Part shown: in pieces, positions 17,064-26,022 of the stretch
Position numbering within the stretch: the stretch's first letter is position 1
Layout of the letters: every line of letters starts with the position of its first letter
DNA from: Alicyclobacillus hesperidum
GTDB lineage: Bacteria; Bacillota; Bacilli; Alicyclobacillales; Alicyclobacillaceae
DNA: 64,000 nt
Direction: 5' to 3'
Assembly: GCF_900107035.1 (NCBI RefSeq)
Contig: NZ_FNOJ01000001.1
Span: 124,001-188,000, forward strand
Made by a program: the position numbers and the translations under genes
Notes under the pieces: generated by a model
The model's input: only the letters and a program-made list of their open reading frames with translations
The model's database searches: none
What the model was told of the DNA's origin: nothing

Positions 17064-17088
17064 CTTCGCGACAAGCCGTCTTCGTTCG

Positions 17089-18513
17089 TCAATCCGTGCG
17101 ACGATAACGAAGACGGCGGAGCAAGTCTTCGACAACTGGACGTTTGGCCTCTGTATAGGAAGCCCAATCAGCGAATCCTTGAGCGACTAACCGTCGCTTG
17201 ATGAAGCTGTATTCCTGTAGCAAATCATCGCGGCTCCTAAGCAAGTTTGTGAAGTCCACCGCGGTTTTTGCCAACCGGCCGCCCATTTTCACAATCTGCA
17301 AGTGGCATCTGACTTCGTCATCCTTGATCCAATACAGTCGACCTTTGATTCCTGCATTCCCGCAAAACTGATACCCCAAACGCTTCAATTGCGCATGTTC
17401 TTCCGGCGTTACACGTGGGCGAGACAGTTCAACCAAGATGTCGATCACGCCGTTTGCCGTGCCAAAGGGCAACGCAGTCGCACCGATGTGCCGGATATGA
17501 ACCATCGCCCGGTTGGCAAACACCCGATGTAAGGCATGCCGTTCAATCGCAAACAGGTCGGACCAATCGGCCGATAAGTCGGATAGAATGACAGATTCTA
17601 AGGCCGGTGCAGGCGGTCGAAAACCGAAATGCCGTCGTGTTGCCACAACGACAATCCATAGGACGAGCACCCCGTACATCAGTAGTGCCCACAGCTCAGT
17701 CGGAGCCGAAGTCGAGGATACCCATGTGATCCAAAGATCATATCCGCTATGTACGGCGATGACTAATAGGATGCGTCCGGTGACGACCGCCATCAACGCC
17801 AAAAGCAAGCCAAGCCCACTAAACAAATACCAAGCCTGCAACCGACTGTGCGAAAATTCGAGGATGTGCCCGGCCCCAAATGCCAAAGAACTTAAAATGA
17901 CGGCAATCGTAAATGCGGCGGCACGCACACGGCCATGCCGCCAGCTATCTCCTGTTAGCCAACGACAGACGATGACGACAGTGCCAATCATACTCCAACG
18001 CCACAGCTCTTCTAATCCGGCCAAGAGGGCAATGACGTAATCCATGACACCAGCTTTTGTTGAGACGTTGGTCTGCGTAAACTGTAAAAACAGGCTCTCC
18101 AAGATGCTGAACAGTTCTAACAACGCGATCAAAGCGATTGGCGTCAATATGTAAAGATAAAGCCGCCATTTCAATAAAGCGACAGGCTTGCCCACGTACA
18201 TGCGCGATCGCAACGGATCCCATGTGCGAAACAACGCACGGCGAATGTGCGGTAAGACGACGATCAAAGCAAAGACACTGAGCAGGATATACCCCCAGGC
18301 CACCCATGCGGCGTTTGGGCTCGTATCCAGATTAGCGATCGTCGCATAGATAGCAAAGCACATCATGTATCCAATGCGCCAAGCGCCAATATTGCGAACA
18401 AGGCGATCCGGCAGTTGCCCCCAGCGATTCACCGAATCCCTCCAAACAGACAATCCCCCCGCCAATGCGAGGGGTGCCGTGACGTATTTCTCATTATAGC
18501 GAAAGAACTTCAC
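17089..18513 (-). CDS. CPBP-type membrane protease fused to a GrpB domain
   Basis: 474 residues in two parts. Residues 1-295 hold about eight membrane helices with the three motifs of CPBP (Abi/CAAX-protease-like) glutamic proteases: LEELWRW (Glu168, Glu169, Arg172), AFGAGH (Phe212-His216) and AVHSGYDLW (His255). Residues about 305-474 are a GrpB/UPF0157 domain of nucleotidyltransferase-like fold: VHIRHIGATALPFGTANG, VIDILVEL, and the LRSRDDLLQEYSFIKRRL helix. GrpB proteins normally stand alone. Start GTG at 18513, 15 bp after the CoA-binding gene, with no good ribosome site, so translation may be coupled. The last gene of a DUF1540/CoA-binding/fusion operon. Function of the fusion unknown. 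Confidence 0.78.
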   Translation of the reverse strand: MKFFRYNEKYVTAPLALAGGLSVWRDSVNRWGQLPDRLVRNIGAWRIGYMMCFAIYATIANLDTSPNAAWVAWGYILLSVFALIVVLPHIRRALFRTWDPLRSRMYVGKPVALLKWRLYLYILTPIALIALLELFSILESLFLQFTQTNVSTKAGVMDYVIALLAGLEELWRWSMIGTVVIVCRWLTGDSWRHGRVRAAAFTIAVILSSLAFGAGHILEFSHSRLQAWYLFSGLGLLLALMAVVTGRILLVIAVHSGYDLWITWVSSTSAPTELWALLMYGVLVLWIVVVATRRHFGFRPPAPALESVILSDLSADWSDLFAIERHALHRVFANRAMVHIRHIGATALPFGTANGVIDILVELSRPRVTPEEHAQLKRLGYQFCGNAGIKGRLYWIKDDEVRCHLQIVKMGGRLAKTAVDFTNLLRSRDDLLQEYSFIKRRLVAQGFADWASYTEAKRPVVEDLLRRLRYRRTD

Positions 18514-18528
18514 TCGAGGCAGATCGCA

Positions 18529-18948
18529 TCACATTTGCTTATGTGCCAGCAAGCGACGGTGTTCCACGTCGAAGCGCTTGTTTGAAACAACTTTAAGACC
18601 GGCCTGCTCGGCTTGCGCTATGGCGGCTGGATCGTATGCACCCCTATCTAGCCAGAGGACCTTGGCATTGGCTCGTATGGCGTCTTGGACGACGTCTGCC
18701 ACGTGGCGCGAGTTGCCCGCGACCTCGACGATGTCAACAGGCTCTTTTATGTCATGCACATGCTGTACCGAAGGGTGCCCGAGCACCGTTTCGCCTTCCC
18801 GATTGACCGCAATGACGCGATACCCTTGCGACTGTTGATAAGACGCAACGCGGTACGGATCGGTTTGCGGATTGGAGGTCAGCCCGACCGCTGCGATCAC
18901 CTGTGCATTCGCCATGAGCTGCGTCAGTTCGCTATCCGAGACGTGCAT
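18529..18948 (-). CDS. CoA-binding protein (YccU-like)
   Basis: 139 residues forming a single Rossmann-type CoA-binding domain. Seen: VIAAVGLTSNPQTDPYRVA (glycine-rich loop), GYRVIAVNREGETVLGHP, DIVEVAGNSRHVADVV and VLWLDRGAYDPAA. These proteins bind CoA without a known enzymatic activity. GAGGAGG precedes the ATG at 18948. It lies 11 bp downstream of the DUF1540 gene and 15 bp upstream of the CPBP-GrpB fusion, so the three are likely one transcript. Confidence 0.88.
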   Translation of the reverse strand: MHVSDSELTQLMANAQVIAAVGLTSNPQTDPYRVASYQQSQGYRVIAVNREGETVLGHPSVQHVHDIKEPVDIVEVAGNSRHVADVVQDAIRANAKVLWLDRGAYDPAAIAQAEQAGLKVVSNKRFDVEHRRLLAHKQM

Positions 18949-18959
18949 AAACTGCCTCC

Positions 18960-19193
18960 TCACTTCGACGCATTGTTTTGCGATTTCGGCCGGAACGTAT
19001 GACAGCACGTCTGCATAGAAGATTGAGCCCAGTCTGTGCGCCTGGTGTCGACGGCGATTTCGCTCGCAATCTCCTCGCGGAAGTTTGTGCGGCTTTGATT
19101 GTCCACTGTCACCATAATGCCAGGTGCAGCACAATCATTATTGGCTTTCCAAAAGTAACAATTCGAGACGCTGCATTTCACATCGACCATCAT
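18960..19193 (-). CDS. DUF1540 cysteine-rich protein
   Basis: 77 residues. The N-terminal half VDVKCSVSNCYFW plus NNDCAAPGIMV and the C-terminal half TCCHTFRPK carry the paired Cys pattern of DUF1540, small proteins common in spore-forming Bacillota and likely metal-binding. GGGGGGAG stands 7 nt before the ATG. First gene of a likely three-gene transcript with the CoA-binding and CPBP-GrpB genes. Confidence 0.8.
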   Translation of the reverse strand: MMVDVKCSVSNCYFWKANNDCAAPGIMVTVDNQSRTNFREEIASEIAVDTRRTDWAQSSMQTCCHTFRPKSQNNASK

Positions 19194-19344
19194 CGCGATC
19201 TCCCCCCTGCCTGTAGGCTGCGGGCATCATGTCCGCTCCCCATATTGTCGGCCGCCAACCAAGCTTCATCCCGGCAATCGTTCACCGTTTGGGCAATACC
19301 ATCCAGACATACACGGTCGCTGCAAGACACAGTCGCATTCACGA

Positions 19345-19372
19345 TTGACATCTCTGCGATGACGTGTATAAT
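19345..19372 (+). promoter_or_regulatory. Cold-shock gene promoter
   Basis: TTGACA (19345-19350) and a perfect TATAAT (19367-19372) with a 16-bp spacer. It gives a leader of about 130 nt before the cold-shock ORF. The 19194-19344 stretch upstream holds no gene that I can see. Confidence 0.75.
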
Positions 19373-19413
19373 ACTGATCAATACCCATTTGCATACGATA
19401 TGAGAGATGCATG

Positions 19414-19451
19414 AGCCGTTCATTCTGGCCTCAATGGGTCGGAAGAACGGC
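19414..19451 (+). other. Stem-loop in the cold-shock mRNA leader
   Basis: AGCCGTTC (19414-19421) pairs with GAACGGCT (19444-19451) in the long 5' leader of the cold-shock gene. Long structured leaders are typical of temperature-controlled csp mRNAs; a regulatory role here is inferred. Confidence 0.5.
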
Positions 19452-19508
19452 TTTCTCAATGCAAATGAATTTGGTAAGTGCTGATGGAAGCACCATGGAG
19501 GAATTAGG

Positions 19509-19709
19509 ATGCAAGAAGGTATTGTTAAGTGGTTCAACTCGGAAAAAGGCTTTGGATTTATTCAAGTTGAAGGCGGCGACGATGTGTTTGTTCACTTCAG
19601 CGCCATCCAAGGTTCCGGGTTTAAGACGCTGGACGAAGGACAACGTGTTACGTTTGACATTGTGGAAGGTCCGAAGGGCCCACAAGCGGCAAACGTTGTG
19701 AAATATTAA
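19509..19709 (+). CDS. Cold-shock protein, CspA/CspB family
   Basis: 66 residues, a single OB-fold cold-shock domain that binds single-stranded RNA and DNA. Both RNP motifs are present: KGFGFIQV (RNP1) and VFVHFSAIQ (RNP2), with [10 protein letters not shown] at the start. GGAGGAA precedes the ATG. It has its own promoter, a structured leader of about 130 nt and a strong terminator, so it is monocistronic. Confidence 0.97.
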   Translation: MQEGIVKWFNSEKGFGFIQVEGGDDVFVHFSAIQGSGFKTLDEGQRVTFDIVEGPKGPQAANVVKY

Positions 19710-19721
19710 TCACAGATTTCG

Positions 19722-19749
19722 AGCCCATGTTGCGACATGGGCTTTTTTT
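19722..19749 (+). terminator. Terminator of the cold-shock gene
   Basis: AGCCCATGT (19722-19730) and ACATGGGCT (19735-19743) with a TGCG loop, followed by seven T residues. Confidence 0.93.
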
Positions 19750-19834
19750 GTGTCATGATCTCGATGAGAACCATGACATGCAGTGTGCGACCGGGATCTC
19801 ACTGGCTTGACATTGCGGAAAAGAGGAATCTGCG

Positions 19835-20152
19835 TTGGTCACGTTCATGCTCGGATTGATTGCAGGTCTCATTGGCGTCATTGAGACATTGCTCGACATG
19901 CTGTCGAAACAAGGATATACGCCCGATTTTGGCTGGCGCGGTTACGGTGCTATAGCCATCTCCATCATCGCGATGGTGCTTTCGGTTCTGTCGAAAACGC
20001 GCCCAAAAGCCGCAGGAATTGGCATGTATGCATGTGCCGTGATCGGCTTCATATTCGCCAGTTTTTCCTACATTCCGTCCGGCATCGTGCTCATCATCGC
20101 CGGCACCATCGCAACCTTCTTTGACATGAATGGAAGGCAAACGGCGGATTGA
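19835..20152 (+). CDS. Small four-helix membrane protein (DUF4064-like)
   Basis: 105 residues with four hydrophobic segments (about 3-22, 36-52, 60-78, 81-96) and short polar turns; the arrangement and the Gly-rich LGLIAGLIGVIETLLDML start resemble DUF4064 proteins. TTG start at 19835 is preceded by GAGGAA. No signal for function. It runs convergent to the G1 peptidase gene and shares a bidirectional terminator. Confidence 0.65.
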   Translation: MVTFMLGLIAGLIGVIETLLDMLSKQGYTPDFGWRGYGAIAISIIAMVLSVLSKTRPKAAGIGMYACAVIGFIFASFSYIPSGIVLIIAGTIATFFDMNGRQTAD

Positions 20153-20167
20153 CGAACGTTATGTTCT

Positions 20168-20202
20168 AAAAAGCTACCCAGGGTATCGTTGGGTAGCTTT
20201 TT
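20168..20202. terminator. Bidirectional terminator
   Basis: AAAAAGCTACCCA (20168-20180) pairs with TGGGTAGCTTTTT (20190-20202); T runs flank the stem on both strands, so it can end both the plus-strand membrane-protein gene and the minus-strand G1 peptidase gene. Confidence 0.92.
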
Positions 20203-20227
20203 AACATCATATATGGTTAGAGTGTGA

Positions 20228-21283
20228 TTACCATCCCCAGGAAAATTGAATCGTATAGCCGCTACCGTTACCTGCGCTTGTCGGGATGCTAATTGACCAA
20301 CTGCCGCCAGGCATCCATCCGCTCCAACTGGATACATCTCGGTGATGACCACCGCCGTACGAAGACTCAGACCAGTGGCTCCATCCTTGCGACCACCCGT
20401 CGCCAAAGCCACCGCCATCACCCGGCAGTCCATTGCCTGCACCGCTTGATGTCGTACTCCAAGTGGTCGTCGAGAAAGACTCTCCATCCGTTCCAAGGCT
20501 GGAGGGGCTGATGAGAATGTCGCCTGCATCGTCAACCATGGCCACAGACTGGATGGTGTTTCCGGAAGCTGTGATGGGTTGCCCATCGACCGTCGCATTC
20601 GTGAATTGAACAGTTCCCGCATTGGCCAGCGGATAGAGATCACCTTGCCCAGTGGATGGGTCTTCGCTAATCCATTCCGCAGACGTACCGATATTTTCCG
20701 CATACCGATTGCTAAGGGAGACCGTTAGACTTTTACTCTCCGTTTCCCCAGATGGCGTAGTCACATGGATGGACAAGTTCCAAGTCGAGCCGTTACTCTT
20801 ATCAATACTCGCCGCAACGGAGGAGCCGACGGGAATCGTCATGATGGAATGAGCAGAGGCGGGTAGTTTCTCCCAAAAAACATCCACCTCTTGTTGCCCA
20901 TTGACCATTTGTTCGGTAGTACCCATTTGGAGTAAATCTTGGTTTTCCACGCCCCCCAAACCAATCCACTGAGCCGCCATGGAATTGTCCGCACCCGAAA
21001 CGGTTGGCACGACCCAATTGCCAGTTACGCTCGTATAACCGTTCGCTCCGCTTGGGGTCGCGATATATCCACTCCAATTTGCCGATCCTTGTGTATTCGC
21101 TGGCAATGAGATATTGCCGATAGAACTGTTCTGACTGGAACGAGTGGAATACTGCGCATTGTCATACGTGAGCTTGACCTGTGTCTGCATAGTGCGATGA
21201 ACGTGATCGACACCCAATAAGCATGCAGTCGCTGCGCCGACTGCCAGCCCTGACTGTACAATGATTCGACGTTTCGAGTGCAT
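20228..21283 (-). CDS. Secreted glutamic (G1/eqolisin) endopeptidase
   Basis: 351 residues. After a signal peptide (hydrophobic to about 27) and a propeptide-like stretch, the G1 fold begins at NWSGYIATPSG (69-79): GNWVVPTVSG, AAQWIGLGG, LLQMGTTEQ, then SAEWISEDPSTGQG. By comparison with fungal scytalidoglutamic peptidase the catalytic pair should be Gln119 (in LLQMG) and Glu203 (in SAEW). These enzymes work at low pH. The last 75 residues are rich in Gly, Ser, Trp and His (GGGFGDGWSQGWSHW), a tail outside the usual fold. GGAGA precedes the ATG. It fits an extracellular protein-degrading role in an acidic habitat. Confidence 0.9.
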   Translation of the reverse strand: MHSKRRIIVQSGLAVGAATACLLGVDHVHRTMQTQVKLTYDNAQYSTRSSQNSSIGNISLPANTQGSANWSGYIATPSGANGYTSVTGNWVVPTVSGADNSMAAQWIGLGGVENQDLLQMGTTEQMVNGQQEVDVFWEKLPASAHSIMTIPVGSSVAASIDKSNGSTWNLSIHVTTPSGETESKSLTVSLSNRYAENIGTSAEWISEDPSTGQGDLYPLANAGTVQFTNATVDGQPITASGNTIQSVAMVDDAGDILISPSSLGTDGESFSTTTWSTTSSGAGNGLPGDGGGFGDGWSQGWSHWSESSYGGGHHRDVSSWSGWMPGGSWSISIPTSAGNGSGYTIQFSWGW

Positions 21284-21491
21284 GGCCCAAAATCTCCTTT
21301 TCCTGATCTGATGAGTACGTAGACATCATAGAAAAACTTTCTTGAAAATCGCTATAAACCTAAAGTCTGCGATTCGCTTGCCTATCATAAATCATGCGAA
21401 ATGTTCACTATGGATGTGGGGGTAAACACGTCGACGCAAAAACGTGTATCATATTTTACGTACATATCTTCGTCTGAAAGGATGTTTGAAT

Positions 21492-22427
21492 GTGAAATAC
21501 AGTGCGCTACAAAATGGCGTAAGCGTTTCCCAAATTACGTTTGGCTGCTGGGAGCTTGGTGGCGGACAGTGGGAAAAAGAAAGTGATGAATTGAATATCC
21601 AAGCTATTCAGACGGCTTTCGAGCTCGGTATCAATTCATTCGATACAGCGGAAGGGTACGGGCAAGGCCATTCGGAAGAAATCGTTGGTTTTGCGCTCGA
21701 AGGAAAGCGCCAAGATTGCGTGATCGCAACCAAAGTCTCGCCCAATCACCTGAAGCGCGATGATATTTTGCGCTCAATCGAACAAAGTTTGAAACGCCTC
21801 CGAACAGATTACGTGGACATTTACTATGTGCACTGGCCGAACCCTGAAATCCCTCTCACAGAGACCATGGAGACGTTCCGCCAGTTGCGCGAAGAAGGGG
21901 TCATTAAGTCTGTTGCCGTCTCAAACTTCTGGAAAGAGCAGTTGGAGCAAGCGATGACCGTCGTACAGGTCGATGTAATTCAACCAGAATACAGCTTGTT
22001 AGACAGGCGAATCGAGCAAGAGGTGTTGCCGTATTGCCGCGATCACGGTATCGGTATCCTCACGTACAGTTCGGTTGCCAAAGGTATTCTCACCGGTGCC
22101 TACCATATTGGTGGCGTGACATTGAAGGAGACGGACTTCCGACAAGGACGTCGCCTGTTCAAACCCGAACATATGGAAAAAGAACGGGAATTGGTCCTTC
22201 TTGTAAAGGAGATTGCCGATGCGCACGGTGTTAGTCCGGCTGAAATCGCCATCGCTTGGTTATTGCATCAACCGGGCGTGACATCGGCTATCGTTGGCAC
22301 GCAAAATATACGACATTTGAAGGACAACGTGCGCGCTGTTGAGATACAACTGAACCAAGACGAACTGAATCGCCTCGACCAAGTCAGCCGTCGCACAATT
22401 GAAGCCATCGATGCCACAGAAGCATAA
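21492..22427 (+). CDS. Aldo/keto reductase
   Basis: 311 residues, TIM-barrel NADPH-dependent oxidoreductase. Seen: SFDTAEGYGQGHSEEIVG with the catalytic Asp and Tyr, the catalytic Lys in VIATKVSPNHL, the His in YVDIYYVHWPN, and the nucleotide-binding end GVTSAIVGTQNIRHLKDN. The form resembles the IolS/YhdN-like group. GTG at 21492 preceded by AAAGGA at 10 nt; the frame continues 16 codons upstream without ribosome site. Substrate unknown. Monocistronic. Confidence 0.9.
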   Translation: MKYSALQNGVSVSQITFGCWELGGGQWEKESDELNIQAIQTAFELGINSFDTAEGYGQGHSEEIVGFALEGKRQDCVIATKVSPNHLKRDDILRSIEQSLKRLRTDYVDIYYVHWPNPEIPLTETMETFRQLREEGVIKSVAVSNFWKEQLEQAMTVVQVDVIQPEYSLLDRRIEQEVLPYCRDHGIGILTYSSVAKGILTGAYHIGGVTLKETDFRQGRRLFKPEHMEKERELVLLVKEIADAHGVSPAEIAIAWLLHQPGVTSAIVGTQNIRHLKDNVRAVEIQLNQDELNRLDQVSRRTIEAIDATEA

Positions 22428-22557
22428 CCCAAGACGAAGGGCGGCCGAGGCCGCCCCGTAACCGTCCATATGTAGGCGCTTAACCGACCGGGTAGCAGGA
22501 TGGGACTGCAAAAATGCCATCTCTACATGTAGCACCCAACCTACGTCCCGAACGTCC

Positions 22558-23280
22558 TCACGCATGCTCCAAACTTGGCGCATGCCCGTAAGTGGGCCGT
22601 GGCCCCGCTACTGGACGGGCCCATAAGACGGCGTTTTGAATGACACGAACGACGTTCGGATCGTGATATGTCGGGTAGGTTTCATGCCCCGGTCGGAAAT
22701 AAAAAATTTTGCCTAGTCCTCGACGAAATGTGCAGCCACTGCGGAACACGTCTCCGCCAGAGAACCAGGAGACGAACACCACCTCGTCTGGTACCGGAAT
22801 ATCAAAGTGCTCGCCATATGTCTCCTCTTGCGGAAGCTCGAAGTAAGGCGACAATCCCGCTGCAATTGGATGCGTTGGATCGACAACCCACAAACGCTCC
22901 TTCTCGTCCTCTTCGCGCCAACGCAAGTTGCAAGACGTGCCCATCAATTTTTGAAACACCTTCGAGAAGTGGCCGGAATGGAGGACAATGAGCCCCATGC
23001 CCGCATGTACTCTTGCCACGACGCGGTTCACCACTTCGTCGGCTACCTCATGGTGCGCCATATGTCCCCACCAGACGAGAACATCGGTGCTATTGAGCAC
23101 CGTTTCTGTCAAACCATGCTCGGGCTCGTCCAGCGTAGCCGTGTGCACCTCGTGCCCCGCCTCTGTAAGGGCTTTCGCAATGGCACCATGAATGCCCTCC
23201 GGGTAAATTTCTGCGATTTTGGGCTCCTGTTTTTCATGGCGAAACTCGTTCCATACTGTAACGCGCAGGTTTGTTGGCAT
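22558..23280 (-). CDS. ThuA-like protein (glutamine-amidotransferase fold)
   Basis: 240 residues of the trehalose-utilisation ThuA family: [12 protein letters not shown] at the start, [32 protein letters not shown], and the C-terminal [16 protein letters not shown] and [11 protein letters not shown]. ThuA proteins accompany sugar catabolism; a defined reaction is lacking for this branch. ATG at 23280 has AGGAGTGG upstream. It lies downstream of the glycoside hydrolase gene but faces the same way from the other side of its stop (123 bp), so co-expression is possible. Confidence 0.85.
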   Translation of the reverse strand: MPTNLRVTVWNEFRHEKQEPKIAEIYPEGIHGAIAKALTEAGHEVHTATLDEPEHGLTETVLNSTDVLVWWGHMAHHEVADEVVNRVVARVHAGMGLIVLHSGHFSKVFQKLMGTSCNLRWREEDEKERLWVVDPTHPIAAGLSPYFELPQEETYGEHFDIPVPDEVVFVSWFSGGDVFRSGCTFRRGLGKIFYFRPGHETYPTYHDPNVVRVIQNAVLWARPVAGPRPTYGHAPSLEHA

Positions 23281-23402
23281 GTGACCACTCCTATCGTAAA
23301 TAACTCGCGCTCCCTCTTCCATCATAAACGAAATGAGGAACAGATTCAGTGAAAAAAACAAATCCGCCCTCACGGGCGGAGAAGGATTGACGTTGAACCG
23401 CC

Positions 23403-25526
23403 TTAGTTTGTCACAGTCAAGGTCACGTTCTGATTAATCCACTGCAATTGTGTCCATCCACTGGTAAAGATGCCTTCAGGGAATGTGTAGGTTCCGGCCT
23501 GCTCTGGCGTAAATGTCCAAGTCTCAGTCACCGATTGCCCAGGAGTCAATGTCGCAGTTGGATTGGACTGTTGCGATGATGTCCAGTTATTGTACACGGC
23601 GTACTGTACAAGCAACCCGTTGTTCAGGTACCCCGTAGGCGCGGTTTCGGTGTAAGTCGTCGTGATGGTCACAGGTGTACCCACTTTGACCGTAGTTGCG
23701 GACAGCTGAACGGTGGCCGAAATGGTGGGCGGATCCGGCTGTGTGACCGTGAACGTAGCTGCACTCGGGTCTGCCGCATACACGCTTGTTCCGTCTTGGC
23801 TGAAGACGAACGCCTTCACGGTATACGTCCCAGGAGAATCGGGCGCCGTCCAGTTCCAGGTAATCGGTTGAGATGATTGCCCAGGCGTAAACGTCACGCC
23901 AGACTGCACTTGTTGCCCAACCAATTGCCCTGCTGGATTGTAGATTTCCACGTCGAGTGTACCATCCTTGACCGCACCACGCGTGTCGGTAAACGTCGTG
24001 GTCAAAGTCTCGTTGGCACTAGGCTTTACCTGAGGAGTGGATAACGTCGTCTTGTCCGTAAACTGTGGCCCTTGTGGCTGATGCCCGGGCACCGCCGGTA
24101 TGATGATGTCCGTCACAGAATAGGGCGGTAGTGTCACATTCTGCAGATTATCCAATTTGCCCGGCGTCACCGCGTTACTGCCTTGCCCGTAGAATAACGT
24201 GAATGCAGGACCCTTAGCAGCAAATCCTTCAGCTTGCAAATCGACGGTATACGCTTGTTTCGGATCCTTGTTGATCAACATGACGTCGACAGCACCATTG
24301 GGCAACTTGGTCGCATGCACGGCCACCAGATCATTGTTCGATCCGGCACCGATCATCGTCGCTCCTGGCACCATGACGGCTGCGAGCATTTGGTATCCAT
24401 AATACGTTGGGAATGGTGTATTGGCAGCCGGTTCTGAAATGCCATTGTCACTCGAGCCATTGGACAAAAGTCCATAGTCTCCGTAGTTATACTGCCCATA
24501 CAGATTCGGATCGACATTTGCACCGGCCTGTTGTGTAACAATGCCGTTATGCAAGTCCCACCAGTCGACGTTTTGCGCTCCGGACTCAAGCCAGTCTGCC
24601 ATGTCATCATCGAGGAACAGTGCATTAACCAGACTTGTACTCTGGCGCCCAGGGTTATACGAAACCGAATTCGTTTCGGTGACGAAAACCGGGATGGTTC
24701 CATAGGAGCTCAATTGCTGCTTCAAGGTATCCATCATCGTCGAAATTTGATTCGTCGAACTGAGCAGCCCAGCGTCCGTCTCGCCTCCCGGATTTTGCGC
24801 ATACCAGTGCACAATGGCGAAGTCCGGAAGCACCCCAAGGCTGTGCATGGTGCTAAGCACGGTTGCATTCCAGTCATCTTCTCCAGTACCAGGTGCGATG
24901 AGGTCCACGCCGATTTTAATAGAAGGATCAACCGCTTTCATGGCCTGAATGAAGGATACAGCTTCTTTCGCATAACCAGATGGGTTATTTGCAAAATTCC
25001 CTGCTTCCCAGCTGCCATACATCTCATTTCCGATTTCCCAATACTTGACACCGTAGTGGTGCGTGACATTTGCATCTTGAACCCATGCGGCAGCTTCACT
25101 CGGTGTGCCCGTGCCGGCGTTGACCGTAATAATGGGTTGCGCACCAGCCTTTTGGACCACTCCCATGAAGTTGTCAAAGGTGTTGTTGGGATCTGCATAA
25201 CCCCCAGTTACGGTATTCGTTTGCCAATTGTACTCATCTGAAGTCGATCCTCCGGGATATCGCAACATGGTTACCCCAATGCCACGAAGCAGAGATGGAA
25301 TGGCTGCATCGAGTAAATGCCCGTCCCAGACGGCCGTATTCACACCAAGTGCAGTATTGGGCACGATTCCAAGTTCAGCAGCGGCATTGACTGTGACATG
25401 AACTGTCGATGACGCAATGGCCGTCGTCGTATCCGCACTGGCGACCGCAGGCGTGGCCACGGCTGAGAGTGCCACAATCGTTGCTGCGAGCGTTCCCAAC
25501 TTTAACGTACGCTGTTTTCGGTTCAC
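23403..25526 (-). CDS. Secreted glycoside hydrolase, GH-A clan (GH51-like), with C-terminal Ig-like domains
   Basis: 707 residues. A signal peptide (about 8-30, ending ATPAVASA) leads to a TIM-barrel catalytic domain to about residue 500: [17 protein letters not shown], the acid/base in [22 protein letters not shown], and the probable nucleophile Glu in [12 protein letters not shown] and TE pairs and the early [13 protein letters not shown] are typical of arabinofuranosidase/endoglucanase-like GH51 relatives. Residues about 510-707 form two beta-sandwich repeats ([33 protein letters not shown]). GTG at 25526 has GGGGGAG upstream. It likely attacks plant polysaccharide outside the cell. A cre-like palindrome lies in the leader. 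The exact family and substrate are uncertain. Confidence 0.82.
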   Translation of the reverse strand: MNRKQRTLKLGTLAATIVALSAVATPAVASADTTTAIASSTVHVTVNAAAELGIVPNTALGVNTAVWDGHLLDAAIPSLLRGIGVTMLRYPGGSTSDEYNWQTNTVTGGYADPNNTFDNFMGVVQKAGAQPIITVNAGTGTPSEAAAWVQDANVTHHYGVKYWEIGNEMYGSWEAGNFANNPSGYAKEAVSFIQAMKAVDPSIKIGVDLIAPGTGEDDWNATVLSTMHSLGVLPDFAIVHWYAQNPGGETDAGLLSSTNQISTMMDTLKQQLSSYGTIPVFVTETNSVSYNPGRQSTSLVNALFLDDDMADWLESGAQNVDWWDLHNGIVTQQAGANVDPNLYGQYNYGDYGLLSNGSSDNGISEPAANTPFPTYYGYQMLAAVMVPGATMIGAGSNNDLVAVHATKLPNGAVDVMLINKDPKQAYTVDLQAEGFAAKGPAFTLFYGQGSNAVTPGKLDNLQNVTLPPYSVTDIIIPAVPGHQPQGPQFTDKTTLSTPQVKPSANETLTTTFTDTRGAVKDGTLDVEIYNPAGQLVGQQVQSGVTFTPGQSSQPITWNWTAPDSPGTYTVKAFVFSQDGTSVYAADPSAATFTVTQPDPPTISATVQLSATTVKVGTPVTITTTYTETAPTGYLNNGLLVQYAVYNNWTSSQQSNPTATLTPGQSVTETWTFTPEQAGTYTFPEGIFTSGWTQLQWINQNVTLTVTN

Positions 25527-25591
25527 ACAGACTCCCCCTGAAGGTGACATCAAGTCACAAAACCATTGCACTCCAGTATCCAGGACCAAAC

Positions 25592-25603
25592 GAAAGCGCT
25601 TTC
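25592..25603 (-). promoter_or_regulatory. cre-like / LacI-type operator in the hydrolase leader
   Basis: GAAAGCGCTTTC is a perfect 12-bp palindrome with the central CG of catabolite-response elements and LacI-family operators. It lies between promoter and start codon, where bound CcpA or a LacI-type protein would block transcription. Confidence 0.7.
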
Positions 25604-25632
25604 CTAAAGCTCTACACCTCCTTTGATCCGAA

Positions 25633-25662
25633 AAGATAGCACAACAAGATGGAACCGTCCAA
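25633..25662 (-). promoter_or_regulatory. Promoter of the glycoside hydrolase gene
   Basis: Minus-strand TTGGAC (25662-25657) and TATCTT (25638-25633), 18-bp spacer. A strong AAAGGAGGTG follows in the leader near 25620 but no start codon stands at a proper distance from it. Confidence 0.5.
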
Positions 25663-25745
25663 ATCCGACAGGTGACGACAACATGGCACCAAGGAACACT
25701 GGTATACGCCTAGGTAGAGTTCGTCATGAGAATCAATTCCGTGAC

Positions 25746-25787
25746 GAAGAAAGCTGCCTTTCCTCCTTAGGAAAGACAGCCTTCTTC
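25746..25787 (-). terminator. Terminator after the symporter/small-protein pair
   Basis: A long imperfect stem, GAAGAAAGCTGCCTTTCCT (25746-25764) against AGGAAAGACAGCCTTCTTC (25769-25787), sits 7 bp beyond the small membrane-protein gene. T-rich stretches occur at its feet on both strands. Confidence 0.65.
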
Positions 25788-25793
25788 TTGATG

Positions 25794-26003
25794 TTAAGTT
25801 TCGTCGTTCGGCCGGCGGGCAATTGACACGATTAAGAACAATAACCCGAACACGAGGCTGACGAGCCCCCACCACAAGTCGATATTCCAGTGTAAGCTCG
25901 GCGTCCGGGGATCTGACACCGCGCCGTAAATCGCAAGGACGATTCCGTAAACCGTAAACAGGATTCCTATGAGAAAGCGCAGGTCAAGCCAACGGCTTTG
26001 CAT
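25794..26003 (-). CDS. Small two-helix membrane protein following the symporter
   Basis: 69 residues with two hydrophobic helices (FLIGILFTVYGIVLAIYG; LWWGLVSLVFGLLFLIV) joined by about 15 polar residues (SDPRTPSLHWNID). GGAGATG precedes the ATG. It starts 19 bp after the stop of the Na+/solute symporter gene and shares its terminator, so it is co-transcribed and may be a small accessory subunit of that transporter. That role is inferred from position only. Confidence 0.7.
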   Translation of the reverse strand: MQSRWLDLRFLIGILFTVYGIVLAIYGAVSDPRTPSLHWNIDLWWGLVSLVFGLLFLIVSIARRPNDET

Positions 26004-26022
26004 AGCATCATCTCCAATCCAA

